A stretch of 64,000 nt of DNA from Flaviramulus multivorans (GTDB lineage Bacteria > Bacteroidota > Bacteroidia > Flavobacteriales > Flavobacteriaceae), in NCBI RefSeq assembly GCF_021728415.1, contig NZ_JAKKDV010000002.1, positions 558,001 through 622,000 of the forward strand. The letters run 5' to 3'. The notes beneath the pieces were generated by a model. The model did not search any database and was not told the DNA's origin. It was given only the letters and a program-made list of their open reading frames with translations. Position 1 is the stretch's first letter. Each line of letters begins with the position of its first letter. This document shows positions 46,437-54,440 of this stretch, one piece after another. Position numbers and translations under genes: made by a program.

Positions 46437-46706
46437 TTAGCTTACTTTTTGCTTTTCCTTCATTTTTTCTAAAAGCATTAACTCTCTTTGTATTTCTTCT
46501 TTTCTTTTGTTGAAAGCCATAACACGCTCGTCAACAATTTTTTGATTTTCAAGTCGTCTTTGGCGTCTTAACTCTTCTTTTTCTAATTGTTTTTTCTGCT
46601 CTCTTTTCTGAACCATTTTTTCTCGAAAAACTGATAAATAAGAATAGCCATACATGCTTAAGAATAACAATGCAATAATTCCTAATATAATATAACCGTT
46701 GTCCAT
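46437..46706 (-). CDS. small membrane-anchored coiled-coil protein, unknown function
   Basis: The 89-residue protein has one N-terminal membrane helix (YIILGIIALLFLSMYGYSYL) followed by a highly charged coiled coil rich in Lys, Arg and Glu (about 30-85). I do not recognise a family. It is monocistronic, with its own terminator at 46382-46420. Sequence composition (K/E/R heptads) supports a real protein. Orientation of the coil, inside or outside, cannot be decided. Confidence 0.7.
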   Translation of the reverse strand: MDNGYIILGIIALLFLSMYGYSYLSVFREKMVQKREQKKQLEKEELRRQRRLENQKIVDERVMAFNKRKEEIQRELMLLEKMKEKQKVS

Positions 46707-47028
46707 ACTTTTTTAAATGAAGGGTTAAAGGATTAACATAAAAAATTTTGTTTAAAGTACTTAATTTTTAATTTATTTACAATTAAAAGCTAAATATTTA
46801 TGTAAAGGTATAAAAATTGACATCTTTAACTTCAATAAAAAAGGTGAAGTACTTAAAAAAAAGATGAATGTTTAACTTAAAACACAACAGCCTAGTCTTT
46901 ATACCGTTCGTCTAATGGCAACGTATTTTTTAATGCTATATAAAAGTTAAAAAGCTTTTATCTTTTGTATTCAGATAAAAGCTTTTTAAAATAATTTAGG
47001 TTAAGTGAATTCTATTTATAAATAGATA
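46707..47028. other. 322-bp gap without a recognised gene
   Basis: AT-rich sequence between the small coiled-coil gene and the secreted protein gene. It contains the hairpin at 46947-46989. I see no tRNA, no open reading frame with family features and no clear operator. Confidence 0.5.
46947..46989 (-). terminator. hairpin terminator after the secreted-protein gene
   Basis: TTAAAAAGCTTTTATC pairs with GATAAAAGCTTTTTAA (16 bp) around an 11-base loop, 40 bp beyond the stop of the gene at 47029. Runs of A and T on both sides allow it to work in either direction. Confidence 0.8.
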
Positions 47029-47802
47029 TTATTTACCACTCATATGAGCGTTATAAGACCAGATTTCGTCCCATGAATTAGTGAATAAATTATCTCCCAT
47101 ATCTAAAAAACTTTGCCATTTATCTTTTCCAATAGTTTTATTAAAAGTATCCATAAATGAAATCGAATCATCATCAAACTCGGTCCAATTTTTATAAAAA
47201 CTTACCGAAGCTACATGTCTACCTAAATTTCCTTGTCTGAATTCATTATAATATAATCCCCAAGGATTATCTCCTTCCATAGCTTTAACGGTATTCCCCA
47301 CCATGGTAAAAAATGGTTCGATGGCGTATCCAGCATCCTCATTTATTTCTCCATATCTAACAAAAATCAGTGGATATTTAGCATTATCACCATCCATCAT
47401 ATCCATATTAGATATTTTAGTATCCATTCTCCAGTATTCACTAGTATTAATCTTTTTAATATAAGGCATTACATTATCTCTCCAATCTTCATCATGACCT
47501 CCTGCCGAAGGACGAGAGTCTAAATGGGTATAAGTTACTGGCCCCATCATCCACACGATTTTCCCAGTATTTGGCCCTGTTGAAATATTATACACTGCCG
47601 CCTTGTAAGGTCCATCTTTATGGTATTTAGCATTGTGCTTTCTCATATTTTCTCCCAGAACAGCCAGTTTTGTGTAATCGGGAGTAAGCATAATAGACTC
47701 AAGCATAACATAACTTTTAGAATCATCTTGAGCATTTAAATTAGTGTTAGCGCATAAAAATACAAGCGCCAATAGTTGTGAAAAAATCAATTTTTTAAAC
47801 AT
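47029..47802 (-). CDS. secreted protein of unknown function
   Basis: The 257-residue protein has a signal peptide (LVFLCANTNLNAQDD) and no lipobox. I recognise no domain. It is rich in Trp, Tyr, Met and Asp, with HKDGPYKAAVYNISTGPNTG, WMMGPVTYTHLDSRPSAGGH and a C-terminal WDEIWSYNAHMSGK. The early part, with MLTPDYTKLAVLGENMRKHNAKYH, loosely suggests a dimeric alpha/beta-barrel (NIPSNAP-like) fold, but I am not sure. It is monocistronic, with its own terminator at 46947-46989. Confidence 0.7.
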   Translation of the reverse strand: MFKKLIFSQLLALVFLCANTNLNAQDDSKSYVMLESIMLTPDYTKLAVLGENMRKHNAKYHKDGPYKAAVYNISTGPNTGKIVWMMGPVTYTHLDSRPSAGGHDEDWRDNVMPYIKKINTSEYWRMDTKISNMDMMDGDNAKYPLIFVRYGEINEDAGYAIEPFFTMVGNTVKAMEGDNPWGLYYNEFRQGNLGRHVASVSFYKNWTEFDDDSISFMDTFNKTIGKDKWQSFLDMGDNLFTNSWDEIWSYNAHMSGK

Positions 47803-48148
47803 AATTAAAATTGTTTAGTTGGTTAGTAAACCGCATAACTTTTATACAGTTGCTATTAAAAAATGTTTAGGGGAAATTAAAATTACTTACTATCGCAAAA
47901 GGGTTCGCGATTTAGTTGAGAGATCAAAACCTGAAGCACATAAATATACAAGTTTTAATCGAAAAAAAATAGAAAAGTGAATGTTTTTATAACAAAACTC
48001 TTTAAATAAGAGTGTGTTGTTTATTTAGAGTAAAAAAATAATTACCCTACTAAGAGCATAAGCACGTTGAATTATCTTAATAACTTAAGACGTATTAAAT
48101 CAAGATTAAAAAGACGTATTAAATCAAGATTAAAATATTTGAATTTCT
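47803..48148. other. 346-bp gap without a recognised gene
   Basis: AT-rich upstream region of the secreted protein gene. The only structure seen is the 24-bp tandem duplication at 48087-48134, next to the rhodanese stop. No clear promoter pair, RNA gene or hairpin of note. Confidence 0.5.
48087..48134. repeat. perfect 24-bp tandem duplication
   Basis: A 24-bp unit beginning AAGACGTATTAAATCAAG occurs twice, back to back, with no mismatch (48087-48110 and 48111-48134). It lies 15 bp beyond the 3' end of the rhodanese gene. Probably a slippage or unequal-recombination product; no function evident. Confidence 0.9.
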
Positions 48149-48463
48149 TTATAAATCAGTTACATCACCAGTCCATTGCAACATACCGCCTTCGAGGTTA
48201 TAGGCGTTTTCAAAACCTAATTCCTCCATAATTTTACATGCTTGCCCGCTTCTATTTCCAGAGCGACAATACACATAGTAGCTTTTACTTTTATCTAAAG
48301 CTTCAATTTCATTAATAAACTCCTGACCTTTATAAATATCGATATGAATGGCATTAGGGATGATCCCTTCGGCAACTTCATCATCTGTTCTTACATCTAA
48401 AATCACAGCATTATCATCATTTGCTAATTGCTCTTTCCATTCATCTTGAGATAAATCTTCCAT
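48149..48463 (-). CDS. single-domain rhodanese (sulfurtransferase)
   Basis: I chose ATG at 48463 (MEDLSQDEWKEQLANDDNAV), since the upstream extension to 48541 is hydrophobic, unlike the family, and starts within the terminator hairpin of the preceding gene. The 104-residue protein has AVILDVRTDDEVAEGIIPNA and the active-site loop VYCRSGNRSGQA with catalytic Cys66. GLxNAYNLEGG appears as FENAYNLEGGMLQW. It is cytoplasmic and transfers sulfane sulfur from a donor such as thiosulfate or persulfide. It follows the two thioredoxin-fold genes but a terminator separates it from them. Confidence 0.9.
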   Translation of the reverse strand: MEDLSQDEWKEQLANDDNAVILDVRTDDEVAEGIIPNAIHIDIYKGQEFINEIEALDKSKSYYVYCRSGNRSGQACKIMEELGFENAYNLEGGMLQWTGDVTDL

Positions 48464-48523
48464 GTTGTTTTTATAATAATTTAGAAATACAAACTTACTA
48501 TTTATTACATTATAGATGAAAAA

Positions 48524-48552
48524 AAATCCGAAGTTTTGCACTTCGGATTTTC
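48524..48552 (-). terminator. hairpin terminator after the redoxin pair
   Basis: AAAATCCGAAGT pairs with ACTTCGGATTTT (12 bp) around a 5-base loop, followed by a T tract on the minus strand. It lies 17 bp beyond the stop of the redoxin gene (48570). Confidence 0.85.
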
Positions 48553-48569
48553 ATATTTTTTAGTAGTAA

Positions 48570-49214
48570 TTAATTCACGCTACTTGTTGCTTTGGCTACT
48601 TTTATTGAGCAACCTATCGCTTTAGTTTCTTTTTCTTTGATTTCCTCACCTGCAAGTAACGCATCTACAGCTTCTTCAACGTATTTTGTTGTTACAGCCG
48701 ATGCATCTTTATAATTGTCATCAATAGCACCAATATACTTCACCACATTTCCTTTTTTTGTTTTTTTAAGCACAAACATATGAGGTGTTTTTGTTGCTCC
48801 GTACTTAGGGAATACTGTTTGCTCTTTGTCAATTAAATAAGGAAAAGTAAAACCTTTTTCTTTGGCTCTTTTTTTCATCGCATCTAAATCATCATCTGGC
48901 TTTATATTAGTATCGTTTGGCATAATAGCTATTACAGGGTAACCTTTAGGTGCATATTTTTTATCTAAAGCTATTATGCGGTCTTCATACATCACAGCAT
49001 ATGGGCATGTATTACAAGTAAATGTAACGATATAACCCTTAGCGTCTTTATAATCTGCTAAGGAAACCATGTTTCCATCGATATTTTTAAGTGAAAAATC
49101 TTCAGCTATATCACCAATTTTATAGCCTCCACTGCCACCCGTTTTACTAATGGTAAACGCGCTAATTAGCAACACCATACATGCAGCTGAAATTAATTTG
49201 ATTGTTTTTTTCAT
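48570..49214 (-). CDS. exported thioredoxin-fold protein (redoxin type)
   Basis: The 214-residue protein has an N-terminal export signal or membrane anchor (LISAACMVLLISAFTISK). The thioredoxin-like domain follows (about 33-185) with EDFSLKNIDGNMVSLADY and the CxxC pair C67/C70 in TFTCNTCPYAVMYEDRI. This CNTCPYA form is typical of the AhpC/TSA-like redoxins of Bacteroidota. TKTPHMFVLKK carries the position of the cis-proline (TP). The role is probably periplasmic thiol reduction or peroxide handling. It starts 6 bp after the TlpA-like gene stops, so they form an operon. Confidence 0.88.
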   Translation of the reverse strand: MKKTIKLISAACMVLLISAFTISKTGGSGGYKIGDIAEDFSLKNIDGNMVSLADYKDAKGYIVTFTCNTCPYAVMYEDRIIALDKKYAPKGYPVIAIMPNDTNIKPDDDLDAMKKRAKEKGFTFPYLIDKEQTVFPKYGATKTPHMFVLKKTKKGNVVKYIGAIDDNYKDASAVTTKYVEEAVDALLAGEEIKEKETKAIGCSIKVAKATSSVN

Positions 49215-49220
49215 AATAAC

Positions 49221-49763
49221 TTAATTTAAAAATTGTTTTAATTCTGTTTCTAATTCATCATATGTGAATGATTGTTCGAAAAACTTTTTGTTACTGTTTT
49301 TATATATAATAGTAGCCGGAATGGATCCAGACCAGGTTTTGTCGACTTTAGGAATCCAAGAATTCATATCAACATCGTCTAAAGCAATTACTTTTGATGC
49401 TAGTTTTTTATCCTTTATAAAAGGTTTTAACTTAGTTTCATATAAATGCGGAAAATCCAAACTCACTAAAATAACCTCAACACCTTTGTTCTTATAGTTT
49501 TTATTTAGCTTTTCAAAATAGGGTAACTCTTTAACACAAGGGGCGCACCAAGTAGCCCAAAAGTTTACAATATAAATTTTATCGTCTTTTTTGTTTAAGA
49601 ATTTTTCAAATCCATTAAAATCATAAATTTCTAAATCGTTGCCACTTAAAACAATATCTTTATTCATCACCTCCTTCAAATTATCTGCAACCTGATTTGA
49701 TTTGTTATCCTGTTTACAACTCACCATTGCAAATAATACAATAAATAGTACTTTTAATTTCAT
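49221..49763 (-). CDS. TlpA-like thioredoxin lipoprotein
   Basis: I chose ATG at 49763, which gives a clean lipoprotein signal (MKLKVLFIVLFAMVSCKQDN, Cys16); the longer frame to 49811 adds a basic stretch without signal-peptide sense. The 180-residue product has the thioredoxin-like motif VNFWATWCAPCVKELPYF (C73/C76) and the cis-proline in SIPATIIY. It is anchored in the periplasm, where TlpA/ResA-like proteins reduce thiols, for instance for cytochrome c maturation or in stress defence. It is the first gene of the pair with the redoxin gene and is divergent from the trp operon. Confidence 0.9.
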   Translation of the reverse strand: MKLKVLFIVLFAMVSCKQDNKSNQVADNLKEVMNKDIVLSGNDLEIYDFNGFEKFLNKKDDKIYIVNFWATWCAPCVKELPYFEKLNKNYKNKGVEVILVSLDFPHLYETKLKPFIKDKKLASKVIALDDVDMNSWIPKVDKTWSGSIPATIIYKNSNKKFFEQSFTYDELETELKQFLN

Positions 49764-49839
49764 AACGTTAAATTTAATTAATAGTTTGCTTTGTTTCTTA
49801 TAGTTTAACAAACTTTTAAATAAAAAATGTTTTAAACTT

Positions 49840-49870
49840 TTGGGTTATATTATTTTCATTTCTATATTTG
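49840..49870 (+). promoter_or_regulatory. promoter of the trp operon
   Basis: TTG (49840-49842), 20 bases, then a perfect TATATTTG (49863-49870), the Bacteroidota -33/-7 consensus. Transcription would begin around 49876, giving a leader of about 12 bases before the trpL ATG. Confidence 0.75.
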
Positions 49871-49888
49871 AACCAATAAAATAAAAAA

Positions 49889-49936
49889 ATGGTAACAATT
49901 TTAAATAATACTTGGTGGTGGTGCTTTCGAAACTAA
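49889..49936 (+). CDS. trpL: trp operon leader peptide with three consecutive Trp codons
   Basis: A 15-codon frame, MVTILNNTWWWCFRN, runs from ATG at 49889 to TAA at 49936. The codons at 49913-49921 are TGG TGG TGG. It lies between the trp promoter and the hairpin at 49983-50012, with trpE beginning 126 bp after its stop. Stalling at the Trp codons when charged tRNA-Trp is scarce would favour pairing of TCGTGAA (49940-49946) with TTCACGA (49996-50002), which would block the terminator stem. This is the classic layout of ribosome-mediated attenuation; its action here is inferred. Confidence 0.85.
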   Translation: MVTILNNTWWWCFRN

Positions 49937-49982
49937 CGTTCGTGAAGTAAAACCCTAGTATATTTAAAACTTAAAAATATCC

Positions 49983-50012
49983 AAAAGGCTTGTCATTCAC
50001 GACAAGCCTTTT
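49983..50012 (+). terminator. trp attenuator hairpin
   Basis: AAAAGGCTTGTC pairs with GACAAGCCTTTT (12 bp) around ATTCAC, followed by T-rich TTCTTTG. The loop and right foot (TTCACGA, 49996-50002) can also pair with TCGTGAA at 49940-49946, a competing antiterminator. Confidence 0.8.
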
Positions 50013-50018
50013 TCTTTG

Positions 50019-50037
50019 TTCTGAACTTGTTTCAGAA
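50019..50037. repeat. short REP-like palindrome upstream of trpE
   Basis: TTCTGAA and TTCAGAA form an inverted repeat around CTTGT. The sequence resembles the dispersed flavobacterial element with core CTGAACTTGTTTCAG. It lies between the attenuator and trpE. Confidence 0.5.
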
Positions 50038-50062
50038 TCTAAACGAAAATGAGAAACGAAAA

Positions 50063-51469
50063 ATGAAAAAATTCAGCCTTTATACACATCATAAAAGAAT
50101 CTTGACGGATACCATTACACCCGTTACAGTTTATTATAAAATACGCGACAAGTATCCTAATAGTATTTTGTTAGAAAGTGGTGATTATCATAGAAGTCAT
50201 AAAAACTTCTCGTACATCTGTTTTAACCCTATTGCTACTATCAAAGTTGAAAACGAAGTAATTTCTCAAACGTTTCCAGATGGAAGCACTTCATCTTTAA
50301 ATATTACAGAAGATGTTAATGTAGTTGATGAGATTTACAATTTCACCAAACGCTTTGATACCAAATCTGAAGAAAACTTCAAGTTTATAAATAACGGTAT
50401 TTTTGGTTATACCGCTTATGATGCTGTTAGATATTTTGAAGATATTGAAATTGGCAAGAAAGACAATTCAGTTGTTATTCCAGATATGTATTATGCAGTT
50501 TATCAAAACATTATAGCTATTAATCATTTTAAAAATGAGGCCTATATTTTTGCACACTGTTTCGATGGCGCACCAAATAATATTGATGATATTGATAAGC
50601 TCATTAATGTTCAAAATTTTGCCTCTTACAATTTCAATGCTAAAGGCGATATTAAATCCAACTTAACAGATGATGAGTTTAGGGAGCACGTTGAAGTCGC
50701 AAGAAAACATTGCCAACGTGGAGATGTTTTTCAATTGGTTTTGTCAAGACGTTTTTCTCAAGAATTTACCGGCGATGATTTTAATATTTATCGCGCTTTA
50801 AGAAGCATTAACCCTTCTCCTTATTTATTTTATTTTGATTACGGCGATTTTAAAATCTTTGGAAGTTCGCCAGAAGCGCAGCTTATTGTTGATGACGGTT
50901 TAGCTGAAATTCACCCCATTGCAGGAACTTTTAAACGTACTGGAGATGAGCATAAGGACGAAATTTTAGCGGAAAAACTCAAGAAAGACGATAAAGAAAA
51001 TGCAGAACATGTAATGCTTGTAGATTTAGCCCGAAACGATTTAAGTCGTCATGGAAGCGATGTAAAAGTAGTTACCTATCGCGAAGTTCAATTTTTCTCG
51101 CATGTTATTCACTTGGTTAGTAAAGTTACAGGGCAAAAACACAAAAGTACCTCAACCATGCAAGTCGTTGCAGATACGTTTCCTGCAGGAACTTTAAGTG
51201 GCGCACCAAAACATATGGCCATGCAGCTTATTGAAAAATACGAAAAAACAAGTAGAGGATATTACGGTGGTGCTATTGGGTTTATGGATTTTGATGGTAA
51301 TTTTAACCACGCCATTATGATTCGAACCTTTTTGAGTAAAGATTACAAACTTAATTGGCAAGCTGGTGCAGGATTGGTTTCAAAATCGAACCAAGAAAAC
51401 GAGCTGCAAGAGGTTTACAATAAATTAGGAGCATTGACGAAAGCAATTAAATTAGCAGAAGATATTTAA
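50063..51469 (+). CDS. trpE: anthranilate synthase component I
   Basis: I chose ATG at 50063 (MKKFSLYTHHKRILTDTITP); the in-frame TTG at 50027 lies in a palindrome. The 468-residue enzyme converts chorismate plus ammonia or glutamine nitrogen to anthranilate, with TrpG as partner. The chorismate-binding domain has RGDVFQLVLSRRFSQEF, FGSSPEAQLIV, HPIAGTFKRTGDE, and the later ARNDLSRHG and FPAGTLSGAPKHMAMQLI. The residues for Trp feedback are present: LLES near the N-terminus and NPSPYLFYF. The operon context rules out PabB. It starts the trp operon, one base ahead of trpG. Confidence 0.96.
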   Translation: MKKFSLYTHHKRILTDTITPVTVYYKIRDKYPNSILLESGDYHRSHKNFSYICFNPIATIKVENEVISQTFPDGSTSSLNITEDVNVVDEIYNFTKRFDTKSEENFKFINNGIFGYTAYDAVRYFEDIEIGKKDNSVVIPDMYYAVYQNIIAINHFKNEAYIFAHCFDGAPNNIDDIDKLINVQNFASYNFNAKGDIKSNLTDDEFREHVEVARKHCQRGDVFQLVLSRRFSQEFTGDDFNIYRALRSINPSPYLFYFDYGDFKIFGSSPEAQLIVDDGLAEIHPIAGTFKRTGDEHKDEILAEKLKKDDKENAEHVMLVDLARNDLSRHGSDVKVVTYREVQFFSHVIHLVSKVTGQKHKSTSTMQVVADTFPAGTLSGAPKHMAMQLIEKYEKTSRGYYGGAIGFMDFDGNFNHAIMIRTFLSKDYKLNWQAGAGLVSKSNQENELQEVYNKLGALTKAIKLAEDI

Positions 51470-51470
51470 G

Positions 51471-52037
51471 ATGAAAAAAGTATTAGTTATAGACAACTAC
51501 GACAGTTTTACTTACAATTTAGTACACTATTTAGAAGACTTAAATTGTGATGTTACTGTAGTGAGAAACGATAAATTAGCTTTGGAAGATGTAGAGCCAT
51601 TTGATAAAATTGTCTTATCTCCGGGTCCTGGAATACCAGATGAAGCTGGTTTGCTAAAAGCAATAATTAAAAAATATGCAGCTACAAAAAGCATTTTAGG
51701 TGTATGTTTAGGACAACAAGCCATTGGTGAAGTTTTTGGTGGTTCATTAATAAATCTCGATGACGTTTATCACGGTGTTGCTACTAACGTAACAATTTGT
51801 GTTGAAGACGAATATATTTTTAAAGGTTTAGATAAAAACATTGAAGTAGGTCGATATCACTCATGGGTTGTCAACCCAGAATTACCAGATAGCTTAGAAG
51901 CGACTTCATTTGATGCTAACGGACAAGTCATGTCTTTAAGACACAAAACTTATGATGTAAGAGGTGTACAATACCATCCAGAATCTGTATTAACTCCTGA
52001 AGGAAAAACGATTTTAGAAAACTGGGTAAATAACTAG
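51471..52037 (+). CDS. trpG: anthranilate synthase component II (glutamine amidotransferase)
   Basis: The 188-residue class I glutamine amidotransferase begins VLVIDNYDSFTYNLVHYLED, as TrpG/PabA proteins do. The catalytic Cys lies in LGVCLGQQAIGE, and His/Glu in QYHPESVLTPEG; SPGPGIPDEAG forms the oxyanion strand. It supplies ammonia from glutamine to TrpE. The gene starts 1 bp after trpE stops and ends 8 bp before trpD. It may also serve the PabB of folate synthesis, as in other bacteria with one such subunit. Confidence 0.96.
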   Translation: MKKVLVIDNYDSFTYNLVHYLEDLNCDVTVVRNDKLALEDVEPFDKIVLSPGPGIPDEAGLLKAIIKKYAATKSILGVCLGQQAIGEVFGGSLINLDDVYHGVATNVTICVEDEYIFKGLDKNIEVGRYHSWVVNPELPDSLEATSFDANGQVMSLRHKTYDVRGVQYHPESVLTPEGKTILENWVNN

Positions 52038-52045
52038 AACAAGTA

Positions 52046-53038
52046 ATGAAAGACATTTTAAATAGACTTATAAACCACGAAACCCTTACAACCGAAGAGG
52101 CAAAACAGGTTATAGTTAACATATCAAACAATATGTATAACCCTAGCCAAATTACTTGTTTCCTTTCGGTTTATATGATGCGTAGTATTACTATTGAGGA
52201 ATTAAGAGGATTTAGAGATGCGCTTTTAGAATTATGTATTCCAATAAATCTTAGCGACTATAACGCCATTGATATTGTTGGTACAGGAGGCGATGGCAAA
52301 AATACCTTCAATATTTCAACTTTATCGGCTTTCATTACAGCTGGTGCTGGAGTTCATGTTTCTAAACACGGTAATTATGGCGTATCATCTACTTCAGGTT
52401 CATCAAATGTCATGGAATCTCTAGGTGTAAAATTCTCTAATGATGAAGGTTTTTTAAAGAAGTGCTTAGATCAAGCAGGCATTTGTATTTTACATGCGCC
52501 ATTATTTCATCCCGCTATGAAAAACGTTGCACCTATAAGAAGGGAATTAGGCGTTAAAACGTTTTTTAATATGTTGGGGCCATTAGTTAATCCTTCATTT
52601 CCAAAAAATCATGTACTTGGTGTTTTTAATTTAGAAGTTTTAAGACTTTATAGTTTTTTGCATCAAAATTCTAGGCATAATTACAATATAGTTTACGCCT
52701 TAGATGGTTATGATGAAATTTCATTAACCGGGAAAGCTAAAATCGTTTCTAATCATTCCGAAAAATTATTTTCTCCAGAAGATTTAGGACTAAAAACAAT
52801 AAAACAAGAAGCTATTTTTGGCGGAGATAGCGTTAAAGATGCAGCTAATATCTTCGTTGATATTATTAAAGGTAAAGGAACAGACGCACAAAACAATGTG
52901 GTATGTGCCAATGCAGGATTAGCAATTGCCACTAGCAAACAAATTTCTCATGAAGAGGGGTTTGAAATCGCTAAAGAATCTTTGTTTTCTGGTAAAGCAA
53001 AGCAAAGTTTAGATACTTTAATAGGTTTAAGCAAATGA
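52046..53038 (+). CDS. trpD: anthranilate phosphoribosyltransferase
   Basis: The 330-residue enzyme joins anthranilate to PRPP. The PRPP-binding motif GTGGDGKNTFNIST is intact, followed by SKHGNYGVSSTSGSSNVMESLG, FHPAMKNVAPIRRELGVKTFFNMLGPLVNP and the domain-closing DGYDEISL. Length and order agree with bacterial TrpD proteins. It is not fused to TrpG. The stop overlaps the trpC start (ATGA), which indicates coupled translation. Confidence 0.96.
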   Translation: MKDILNRLINHETLTTEEAKQVIVNISNNMYNPSQITCFLSVYMMRSITIEELRGFRDALLELCIPINLSDYNAIDIVGTGGDGKNTFNISTLSAFITAGAGVHVSKHGNYGVSSTSGSSNVMESLGVKFSNDEGFLKKCLDQAGICILHAPLFHPAMKNVAPIRRELGVKTFFNMLGPLVNPSFPKNHVLGVFNLEVLRLYSFLHQNSRHNYNIVYALDGYDEISLTGKAKIVSNHSEKLFSPEDLGLKTIKQEAIFGGDSVKDAANIFVDIIKGKGTDAQNNVVCANAGLAIATSKQISHEEGFEIAKESLFSGKAKQSLDTLIGLSK

Positions 53039-53820
53039 ACATTTTAGATAAAATAGTAATCGATAAACGTAAAGAAGTTGATCTTAGAAAAGGATTGATT
53101 CCAGTGTCTCAACTTGAAAATTCAGTATTATTCAATAGAAAAACTGTTTCATTGACTTATAAATTACGACACAGCAAATCTGGCATAATTGCAGAACACA
53201 AACGACGCTCACCCTCAAAATCGGTTATCAACAATAATTTAAATGTTCAAGATGTGGCATTTGGTTACGAAAATGCAGGTGTTTGTGGTATGTCGGTTTT
53301 AACTGATGGAAAATATTTTGGTGGCTCGTTAGATGATTTACTTACTGCAAGAGCTAGTTGCAATCTGCCTTTATTACGCAAAGAATTTATTATTGACGAA
53401 TATCAAATGCTTGAAGCTAAAGCTTACGGTGCCGATGTTATTTTATTAATTGCAGCGATTTTAACTAGAAACGAAATCAAGAAATTTTCAGAGTTTGCCA
53501 AAAGCTTGAAATTGGATGTGCTTTTAGAAGTTCATAACGAAGAAGAGTTACAAAAATCCATAATGCCTTCATTAGATATGCTAGGAGTGAACAACAGGAA
53601 TTTAAAAACCTTCGATGTGAGCTTAGAAACTAGTAAAAGTTTAAGCAGTAAGATTCCTGATGACTTTGTAAAAGTATCAGAAAGTGGTATAAGTAATATT
53701 GAAGCGATAAAAGAATTACTACCTTATGGATATCAAGGTTTTTTAATAGGTGAAAACTTTATGAAAACTGATAATCCAGGGGCAAGCGCCACAGAATTCA
53801 TAAAAACTTTAGAAGGATGA
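53035..53820 (+). CDS. trpC: indole-3-glycerol phosphate synthase
   Basis: The 261-residue TIM-barrel enzyme converts carboxyphenylamino-deoxyribulose phosphate to indole-3-glycerol phosphate. It shows GIIAEHKRRSPSK (catalytic Lys and Glu), MSVLTDGKYFGGS, LPLLRKEFIIDEYQ, LEVHNEEELQK, GVNNRNLKTFDV and VSESGISN. It overlaps trpD at the start and trpF at the end by ATGA junctions. Unlike the enterobacterial case, it is separate from TrpF. Confidence 0.96.
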   Translation: MNILDKIVIDKRKEVDLRKGLIPVSQLENSVLFNRKTVSLTYKLRHSKSGIIAEHKRRSPSKSVINNNLNVQDVAFGYENAGVCGMSVLTDGKYFGGSLDDLLTARASCNLPLLRKEFIIDEYQMLEAKAYGADVILLIAAILTRNEIKKFSEFAKSLKLDVLLEVHNEEELQKSIMPSLDMLGVNNRNLKTFDVSLETSKSLSSKIPDDFVKVSESGISNIEAIKELLPYGYQGFLIGENFMKTDNPGASATEFIKTLEG

Positions 53821-54440
53821 AACTAAAAGTTTGCGGTATGAAATATCAAGATAACATTAATCAAGTTGCGGCATTGCAACCTGATTATCTTGGATTTATA
53901 TTTTATGAAAAATCTGCACGTAACTTTGATTCTGAGAGTATTCCTCAATTACCGAAATCCATAAAAAAAACAGGTGTTTTTGTTGATGCCGATCTCGATT
54001 TGGTTGTTGATAAAATTAAAAAACACGATTTACAAGCTGTACAATTACACGGAAACGAATCGACAGAATATTGTAAAAAAATTAAATCTGAAGGCATTGA
54101 AGTAATAAAAGTATTTTCAATTAAAGATGAATTTGATTTTAGTATTTTAAATCCTTATGAAGGGAGTGTTGATTATTTTTTATTCGACACTAAAGGAAAA
54201 TTACCAGGAGGTAATGGTTATACTTTTGATTGGAATGTATTAAATAACTATCCTTCCTCTAAGCCATTCTTTTTAAGTGGTGGCATCGGGTTAAATGAAG
54301 TTGAAGACATTAAAAAATTTGCAAAGAGTAAAGCTTCAAAATATTGCTATGCTTTAGATGTAAATAGTAAATTTGAAATAGAACCTGGATTAAAAAATAT
54401 TGAAGAACTAAAAATATTTAAACAAAGTTTGTCATTCTGA
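53817..54440 (+). CDS. trpF: phosphoribosylanthranilate isomerase
   Basis: The 207-residue TIM-barrel enzyme starts KLKVCGMKYQDNINQVAALQ, with the catalytic Cys in CGM. YLGFIFYEKSAR, TGVFVDADLD, AVQLHGNES, FDTKGKLPGGNG (catalytic Asp), FLSGGIGLNEV and ALDVNSKFE are as expected. Its 3' end runs into a REP-like element: the last residues (SF) and the TGA stop are encoded by the first bases of that repeat (54430-54440). A slightly altered C-terminus relative to its ancestor is likely. Confidence 0.95.
   Translation: MKLKVCGMKYQDNINQVAALQPDYLGFIFYEKSARNFDSESIPQLPKSIKKTGVFVDADLDLVVDKIKKHDLQAVQLHGNESTEYCKKIKSEGIEVIKVFSIKDEFDFSILNPYEGSVDYFLFDTKGKLPGGNGYTFDWNVLNNYPSSKPFFLSGGIGLNEVEDIKKFAKSKASKYCYALDVNSKFEIEPGLKNIEELKIFKQSLSF

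Noticed and set aside
48464-48541. Hydrophobic N-terminal extension of the rhodanese
   Set aside because: Not typical of the family and begins in the terminator hairpin of the preceding gene; ATG at 48463 is better.
50027-50062. In-frame TTG extension of trpE by 12 codons
   Set aside because: The extension starts inside a REP-like palindrome and uses TTG; ATG at 50063 gives the normal TrpE N-terminus.
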